Shown here: positions 57,039 through 64,000 of the stretch, in pieces | How positions within the stretch are numbered: position 1 is the stretch's first letter | Layout of the letters: the number at the start of each line of letters is the position of its first letter | Assembly: GCA_034769895.1 (NCBI GenBank) | Contig: CM068372.1 | Span: 381,629,910-381,693,909, forward strand | DNA: 64,000 nucleotides | Reading direction: 5' to 3' | Origin: Magicicada septendecula | Lineage: Eukaryota > Arthropoda > Insecta > Hemiptera > Cicadidae | The notes under the pieces: model-generated | Seen by the model: only the letters and a program-made list of their open reading frames with translations | Databases searched by the model: none | What the model was told of the DNA's origin: nothing | Program-made: the position numbers and the translations under genes

Positions 57039-59057
57039 TAATCTTATTACTCCTACGCGCCGGATAGTACCTCGGTTGGTCCCGTTCTAGGCTCCTCCGC
57101 CTTTCTTCGTATCTTCGGTAACTGTTCCCTCTATGGTGGTTGAAACCTCGCTGTCTTCCATCTGTGGCCCGTATGAAGTTCACTCTTGGGCGAGGAAACC
57201 TATTATTACTAAAATTACTATTATTGGGACCCACACGATTAGCATTATTATGGTAAGGACTATTACCATAATTGGGGCTTCTCTGACTATTTACGTTACC
57301 AGGGTTGGGATTGCGGTTACCCTGATAACCATTAGAGGGTCGATTCGGGTTTTGCTGGTTGGGACCCGTTCTATTACTGTCATTGTAATTGGTATTATTT
57401 CCAGTATTTCCATTATTATAATTATTATTTCGCGGGTATGCCCGACCTCCTTGGTACCCAGTATTTACGTGGTTCGCACCTTGGTTATAATCTGGTACGT
57501 CCTTGGTTTGGGCCCATCACTTCTCCTACGACTCTGCCTGTAGTAATCTTCGTTCTCATAATTCTCCAGGAGTTCGGTCATTGCATGGATGGTTTTTATC
57601 TGGCTGCCCCTCCTAGCGCGAATCACTTCCTCATCATAATGATAAGACAGCTTGTTTATTAAGCATTCCTCCGGTATGGCTGGTTCTAAGTGCTTGGCCA
57701 TACACACTTTGCCGAGGAAATACGCTGTCATTGAGCTGCCGACTTGTGGTTGGTAGCGGCCGTGGGAGATATTATCTCTGATGAGATTCTGCGTGGTCTC
57801 TGACCAGTACTTGGCTTTGAACATGCTCTTGAACTGCTCATAGTTATTGATGTCGCTCCGGTTTGCCATCCACCAATGGTCATTCACCTCCCGAAACGAC
57901 TCGTCAAGGATCTCTCTATTCTGGACCCATCGGTTCCCTCGGTGTTTCTCGATGTACTCCTCTATTCGTGCCAAGAACTCCATTGGCTTCCGTTTGTATT
58001 GTCGGAAATTCAGCCATTCTCGGTTCTCTGACATGGGGAAACTGTGATATCCCGATGGTCTGTTTCTGATTGACTCTATCTCCTCCTGGCTCTGACGCAT
58101 CTGTCCGGTTATGTTTACCATGGCGGCTTCCACGCCGTCGCATCTTTCTGTTACTTGGGTTCTTACTTTATTTACTTCCTCCAGAGCAAATTTCTTGGTC
58201 TCCTCTATTTTTGTTTTCTGCTGTTCTTGGACCTGAGTAATTTCCTTTGTCATTACTTCACGGACTTCCAGCACTTCGATTTCTGTTAGTCGACATCTTT
58301 CGTCTACTTCTCGGATCTGCTGGTTAACAACCACAACTTCCTGTTCTAATTTCTTTACTATTGATTTCTTGGTCTCTGTTATCTTTTTATTTAATTCCTC
58401 TTTGGCTAACTCAATCCTCTCGTCTAACTTATTCATATTCTCTTGGTTCGCTTCTCTTAATTCTTCTCTCAGCAGTAAATTGTCCTCTCTCAATTCTTCC
58501 CTTAATTGTTGGTTATCACTTTCTATTTTCTTACTGGTTTCTTCCATCTTCTCTTCTAAATTCTTATTGTTTTCTTCCATTTTCCTTTCCATCTTCTTAC
58601 TCAAATTTTTACTGGTTTCTTCGATCCTCTTATTGGTATTCTCTATCTTACGGCCCAATTCTTCCTTAGTTGATTTGAATTCTTCTTTCAGAGACTGGTT
58701 GTCTTCCTTCCTTTCCTTACTGTTTTCGTCCATCTTCTGGTTAGTGGAATCCAGTTTATTCTCCATCTTTTTACTATTTTCTTCAATGTCCTTTCTCATT
58801 TGCCTGAACATTTCCATTATGTTCTCTTCCATTGTTTTAGATCTCTCCTTCTCTGGGACATTGACTTCCACTGTCTGCGTTGTTACTTCAGCTTGTTCCT
58901 CTGGTGGTTCGGGTTGTTTATGTTCCACCTGGATAAGTAACACTTCCTGATCCTCCACAGGTGTTGCCTCCTTATCCCCCATGTCAATCTCTTTTTCGGC
59001 CTCTGCCGCTCTCTTTTTCGATGTAGCTCGTCTCTGCATCTTTCTGCTGTCTATCAA
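57039..59057 (-). CDS. Retrotransposon Gag-like protein with long coiled coil, frameshifted near 57500
   Basis: 530 codons are open from 59057 to 57465. Roughly residues 70-330 are Glu/Lys-rich heptads (repeated NKRIEETSK-like and EELRE-like blocks), a long coiled coil. Residues about 345-500 are a gag domain: FLARIEEYIEKH, FKSMFKAKYWS, SMTAYFLGKV, LINKLSYHY. This resembles the retrotransposon gag family of Ty3/gypsy-type elements. A frame change near 57500 puts the Asn/Gly-rich then Arg-rich tail (57045-57490) out of frame, so the sequenced copy ends early. No CCHC knuckle is visible. The product would form the capsid and bind element RNA. Confidence 0.82.
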
Positions 59058-59108
59058 TCAATCGCTGCCAAGCTTAGATTATTAAGCCCTCTAAGTTGGA
59101 CGCCACTT
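57039..59108 (-). mobile_element. Internal region of the LTR element, gag only
   Basis: Only 2070 bases lie between the LTRs. Immediately after the 5' LTR (minus strand) is AAG then TGGCGTCCAACTTAGAGG, a primer-binding-site-like sequence beginning TGGCG. The gag gene fills the rest. Protease, RT, RNase H and integrase are absent, so the element depends on a partner or is an internal deletion. Confidence 0.82.
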
Positions 59109-61296
59109 TGTAGTAAGACCCTTTCTATGGCTGTAATCTGATCAAGCCCCACTGTTTGGGCTAGCCACTAGGTCACCAGACCGCTGTATGCCGGTCGTTA
59201 CAAAAGAATAAAAATAAAATGGAAATTTCAATAATAATAGAATTTCCAAACAATAAAATAATTTTGTTTATGTTTATAGAGGTATGTATACAAGATCAAT
59301 CTGTTTTTTTAAAAGATTCGGGTAAAATTTTAATAACAGGTAGGTATTTATTGACCGTCGAGCACTTCTTGAAGATTTGCACCAAGTCTGGAGTTAAATA
59401 GATTAACTCCAGGTAATAATCGATTGGTGACTTTCCTTACTGGTCCAATATCTTGTTCAAAATAGAATATATTCTTCTCACTGAATACCTCCAGCCTTAT
59501 AAATACCCTTAAATTACTGTGAAATAAGTACAGATACAAAATAATGGAAATATAAAGATTTATTGACAATTTTAAATAAATAATCGATATTTTATCGATG
59601 GAGAGCAATTATCGACTCTGTCTCAGGAATTATCGATTGTGTCATACAGAACAAAATTTTATGTTATATTATATTAAAGACAGGTTCTTTGAGCGATTAG
59701 AATTAATAGTCAGAGAAGGGTGACGAGAAAGTATAACATTAACAATTAACACATAAATACAATAATTACTATTTAATAGTATTTAAATAATTCAGGTTAT
59801 GATATTCGAATAAATGTTTTGTCGAACCAATGAAGACTGATGTGACGTCAGTGACTACGATGTAGTAGGCAGGTTTCGTTTTCAAGATGGCCGCTCCTTG
59901 GGTTGGTCTCGGCTATTGCATATGCGTCGAGTCAGAAAATTACTATAAAATTACCTTCATCAAGGTTTAAAATGTCCCCGCACTGGTGTAATATGTCTGT
60001 TAATCTATTTGGTGTATTCTGGTGAAGTGTTCTGTGTAAACTTGCGTTAGTTAGTTTATTTTCTATTTGTTCAACTACTACGGTTAAGTTTTCAAGTTAC
60101 GGTTAGGTTTGTAGAGTGAATCAATTGTAGTATAATGTTTTACTGTTTACTGTCACTCGTATAGTGAAGTTAGAGGTTTGTTTTCACTATTGTCGTGAAT
60201 GTTTTTATAGTATTGGCCTCAAAAAGTGTCTAATTTGTCTAACTCCCGTTCACTGATTTCAATGGCTAAACGTTAGCATCATGTTCGACTCGATTTTAAG
60301 AACGTTTTTGTCACACACCTATTCAGCTTGATATTCAACAAAAGACTAATTAACTTGGTCATAAATCTTGCCCAGTTAATCCTTGAAAAAGTATTGTTAA
60401 CATTTTTCGACTTCATACACATTAGAAAATATTACATTATATATGGAATTTTTCTATTTTATTCCTTACTTTTATGAATTACTAATCTTATTATTAGTTT
60501 AATCATCTTATTCCCTTTAAATTGATATATTATAGTCCATATCTGTAGACATTTTGTGGAAATTAACAAATTTTGTTCACACTTTGGAAATATAGGCTCA
60601 AAATTGGATTTCCGTCTTTATACAAAATTCCTTCCATTTTAAATATTATTAATACTATTATAATAAATTTTAATTAGTCATATTTCTCTTCCTTTCCTTA
60701 AATACATATAAATTACACCTTTGAACTGGTTTTTTGTGTTAATTTGTAGATTTGATATTGCTCTTTAAAATTAATTAATTTATATATTTTGACGATTTAC
60801 AAAATGTTAAGGTATATTTCCTTATTGTCATTTTAATTCATAGGATCATTCCTAGTAGTGGTTAATTGTGTTATCTTATATAAATCTGGGTAGTTTACAG
60901 GATTTATAAGTGAATTATACTATTTTATATTGGTTCTCTGATTTCACCAAATGGCCTAGATTTTAGAATTTTATATTTCTTTCTTTCTCAAATAATTTAA
61001 ACTTAATTCCTCCTCTGACTTTACATAATTACAATTATACCAAAATAACATGATTTATAACTTATTGTATTGTGTAGTAGTTAATTAACACTACATATTT
61101 AAAATAAATAATTATGAACATGGTTCAGCAATCTGCACAATTGAACACATTGCAGATATGGTTTGAACATATATCTTTCAACTATTTTTGAGCTAACATA
61201 GCATACCTTTTAGTACATTATTACTGGTATGTAGGTTATTATTTATCCAACATAATTCTTTTTTAAAACACATAACATAAATCTTATTTTCTAATA
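59109..61296 (-). repeat. 5' LTR of the long-LTR retrotransposon
   Basis: Partner of 54850-57038. Its outer end reads CTAATA (plus strand) where the 3' LTR has CTAACA, so the terminal TG is changed to TA. The flanks (TATGT on the left, AAACC on the right) do not form a target duplication. Confidence 0.87.
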
Positions 61297-62939
61297 AACC
61301 TTACAAATACATTTATTTAACACATTGATTTTAGGATTGTGAAATAACAGTCTATTTAAACATGTTACACTTATTTATACTATATTAGTACCAGTCCTTT
61401 ATGGTTTAAATCATTATTATTGTGATCCCCCACATCAGTAAACACCAACTCCCATACTTTATTTATTATCATTTTTTACAAATGTCTTGTAAATAAAGAT
61501 TTACATTAAAATAATAAAATACTGGAAACCTTCCATTTTATTATTTTATTATGCTGTTTATTATTTAGATTTTAAAGTTGTGATATAGCATACTACTAAG
61601 TTATAGTATCACCAACTTTAAGTTTATTGCATTTTTTTTTTTTTTTAAAAACACTTATACAAATTCACTTTCACTGTTGGTTCTGATATTATGAGTCTTA
61701 TTATCTCAGACCAGACCTTTAGTCATCATGGACCGTTAAGACTAGTTTATTTTCTTTATTACACAATAGCTTTAGCCGGTGCACTTCTTATAACGCTATA
61801 CAACACTTTAGTTTTCTCAATAATTACATTTTTATTAGATTTTGGGTATGTTATACTTTCTTTGGCATAGTTTTTGTGGGTTTGGGATTGATAGTAGTTT
61901 ATATAATAATAGGTTTTACTACGGTGTTTCTTTCATACTATGTATTCCTCTCCTCCTGTCTTCCTTCTTGTCCTTCTTCCTATCTTCCTTCTGGTATTCA
62001 TTCTTGTCCCTCTTCTAGTCTTCATTCTTGTCCCTCGTCTAGTCTTCACTCTTCTGTTCTTCTTTCCTCATTCTTGGGTAAACCAAGGTACTTGGTGTTA
62101 TCACGACTGAGGTTTAGTTTGGAGTATTTAATTTCTTCACTGAACTGACTTTATTCTTCTATACAGGTTTCAGGGTATTGTTTTCTTCCTGTTCACAAAC
62201 TTTATTCTTCCCTCTTCTTGTTTTTTAGGGTATTTCGGTATTCACCACTCTTTGATTGAGTCTCTTTTTTCGGGATATTGTCTTATGTAACTGGTTTACT
62301 GCTCTGAGCTTCCTGGGTAACTTACTGGTATTGTACTATGAGTTGATGAGTTGCTTCAATACTTTCTTTGGTTTCTTTTAACAGTGGTTTTGATATATTA
62401 TATAGTGAGGATTTTTATCTTATTGTGTTTCATTCCTCTGATTTATTTAAATGTCATTTAATATTATTACAACATTTGTTGATGTAATTAAATTTTATGA
62501 TTTCATATGACTTGAAATGTAGTGGATTTTCTGTCACGCTACAATGTATATGTATGTTTTCCAGCAAACAACGTACTGGATTCGCATTGTGATTTGATAT
62601 ATATACATGTGTTCCTTTTATGAATGTATTTACAGGGAATCATCTATATTTATATATAGAAGCCTCTTTACTTAATGATGTTAATAAATAAGTGTTTATT
62701 TTACTCAGAATATATGCGTTCATTATTGTCAAAGTTACCTCAGAACAAGACATTAGCGTCACTTGAATGATTTATAGTAGATTTTATTAATTTATACAAT
62801 AATTAGAGTCTCAGTGCAATAATTATGCTAACATCAAATAACTAACGTATCACGTAGCTTCAATCAGCTTGGTATAAGTAGCCTAATTGAGTAATTACAC
62901 GATCACATTCTACAAATTAGTATAATTACATAAATGATT
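61297..62939. other. AT-rich region, possible 5' LTR of the next element
   Basis: It contains a pyrimidine-rich tract with repeated TCTTCATTCTTGTCCCTC-like units (61945-62075) and no gene. Since a gag with a primer-binding-site-like sequence follows, part of this may be its 5' LTR, but the matching 3' LTR would lie outside the window. Confidence 0.35.
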
Positions 62940-63082
62940 AAATTATTGTTTGCATAATTAATTGCATACGTTATAAATTGGCGCTCCAAGATCGTGGGGC
63001 TCGGCAATCACAGATTAATCAATTAAATTATTGTTAGTATAATTAATTGCACGTTATAAATTGGCGCCCATCGCACGGCAAA
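62940..63082 (+). repeat. Duplicated leader with two primer-binding-site-like sequences
   Basis: AAATTATTGTT.G.ATAATTAATTGCA..CGTTATAAATTGGCGC occurs twice, about 84 bases apart (from 62940 and 63024). Each copy ends in TGGCGC (TGGCGCTCCAAG and TGGCGCCCATCG), the usual start of a primer binding site in LTR elements. The copies differ after this point. Confidence 0.6.
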
Positions 63083-63166
63083 GAGCAGGCAGTAGATAGG
63101 ATAAGCATATATATTTCATGTTAGTTGTAAGAACAAATATTATTAGTGTGAAGCTAGTTGGACTGA

Positions 63167-64000
63167 ATGTTAACGCGGAGTAAGGCTGCAAAAATGACGA
63201 CTAGTAGTTCCGATTCGATGAACTTCGATATCAATAACCAGCAGGGTGTACCTGACAATGAACGTGAAGAATCACCAGTGGAGTCACAAGTGACCGAGGA
63301 GACGTCAGACGTCAGAGCGCGGGGACAGGAGTCCCAACAGCCACGACAGGAGGTGACGTTACAAGCATTAATGGACTTCATGAGTAAGAAATTTGAAGAA
63401 ACCAATGAAAAGTTTGAAAAGCAGAAGGAAGAGGCTAGTGAAAACCTTAGAATAATTAATGAAAATTTTATAGAGATTAGAAGAGAACAGAATTAGAGAT
63501 TCGAGGAGCAGAATAAGAAGTTCGACAAACTAGAAGAAAAGCTAGACAAGCATAAGGAGGAAGTCACACAAATACGCGCGGAAATGCGTGAATATATAAA
63601 TAATTGTGACAAGAAGATAGACGAGGTCCAGAAGCAGCAGAACGAGACCATAAGAGAGCTAAAGAATGACACCGACAAGAAATTCGAAGAGGTACGAGAA
63701 ACTAGAGAAATAGACCGACAGGAACTAAAGAGTATTACCCAAAATACTCAAACAAGCATCAAGAAGATTAACAACAGAGTAGAAACACACGTTAAAGAAA
63801 ATCATAAGAAGCAGGAGGAATTGAGAGTCGAACTATTCCAAACAGTAAGACAATTACAACAGGAACAGGGAGACGTAAACAGCACGATACAGCAGAAGTT
63901 CAATGAGGTAGATGGGAGACAGAAGTCGGCGGAACTAAAACTGGATGAGAGCACCAGGGAGAAAACAACTCGTATCAACGAATTAAAGTCTCAAATAGAA
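63167..64000 (+). pseudogene. Gag-like coiled-coil protein with in-frame amber stop, runs off window
   Basis: Starts MLTRSKAAKMTTSSSD with an acidic N-terminus, then from about residue 75 a Glu/Lys-rich coiled coil (FEETNEKFEKQKEEASE). A TAG at 63494-63496 interrupts it after 109 codons. The same frame then stays open to the window edge with the same heptad-rich composition (FEEQNKKFDKLEEKLDK onward), about 170 more codons. The layout resembles the Gag at 57465-59057 on the other strand, but the sequences differ. A single-base change of a Gln codon is the simplest cause. The gag domain itself should lie beyond 64000. Confidence 0.72.

Noticed and set aside
54850..61296. Endogenous retrovirus with env
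   Set aside because: Only a gag-like gene is present; there is no pol or envelope-like frame in the interior or LTRs.

Overview
This 64 kb window is eukaryotic, repeat-rich, AT-rich non-coding DNA. It is most likely from an arthropod, probably an insect. The evidence is a Jockey-type non-LTR retrotransposon with three zinc knuckles in ORF1, an R1-like 3' end, several RTE-like relics, hAT elements with perfect 8-bp target duplications, and a short CCTAA tract like the insect telomere unit. No host exon, rRNA or tRNA gene could be recognised. Every protein signature I can support belongs to a transposable element.

Layout. 1-6.6 kb: RT relics, two palindromic elements, a TIR element, a Tigger-like MITE and trinucleotide microsatellites. 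6.7-9.2 kb: one hAT element with a perfect 8-bp duplication, itself invaded by two palindromic elements. 9.7-23 kb: more palindromes, RT relics, diverged tandem and dispersed repeats. 24.1-26.7 kb: a 38-copy minisatellite of 67 bp. 26.8-31.7 kb: RTE-like 3' ends and a Penelope-like element (PLE) relic. 34.1-42.2 kb: a PLE endonuclease fragment, a largely intact Jockey-type element, and a second, dead non-LTR element ending near a CCTAA tract. 43-52.3 kb: more palindromes, a tRNA-derived SINE candidate and two adjacent hAT-type elements. 54.8-61.3 kb: a pol-less LTR retrotransposon with 2.2-kb LTRs. 62.9-64 kb: the start of a second LTR element whose gag has an in-frame stop and runs off the window.

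Main discovery. The palindromic elements share almost no sequence, yet each arm carries the core CTGANGA - one spacer base - helix II hairpin - GAAA - short self-complementary helix III - UH. This is the hammerhead ribozyme core in the minimal form known from Penelope-like retroelements. Fifteen arms keep all core positions I checked. Helix II sequences differ between families but still pair. Helix III is a different palindrome in different families (ACGU, ACGCGU, AUCGAU, AGCGCU, ACAUGU, ACGUGCGU). The copies at 22553-22584 and 52086-52120 also have a clear helix I. One ribozyme (30933-30967, minus) lies just downstream of a broken PLE linker and GIY-YIG endonuclease in the same orientation, which ties the motif to PLEs inside this window. 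The 67-bp minisatellite sits between another such ribozyme and the terminal sequence of its element, so it is an expansion of an element arm.
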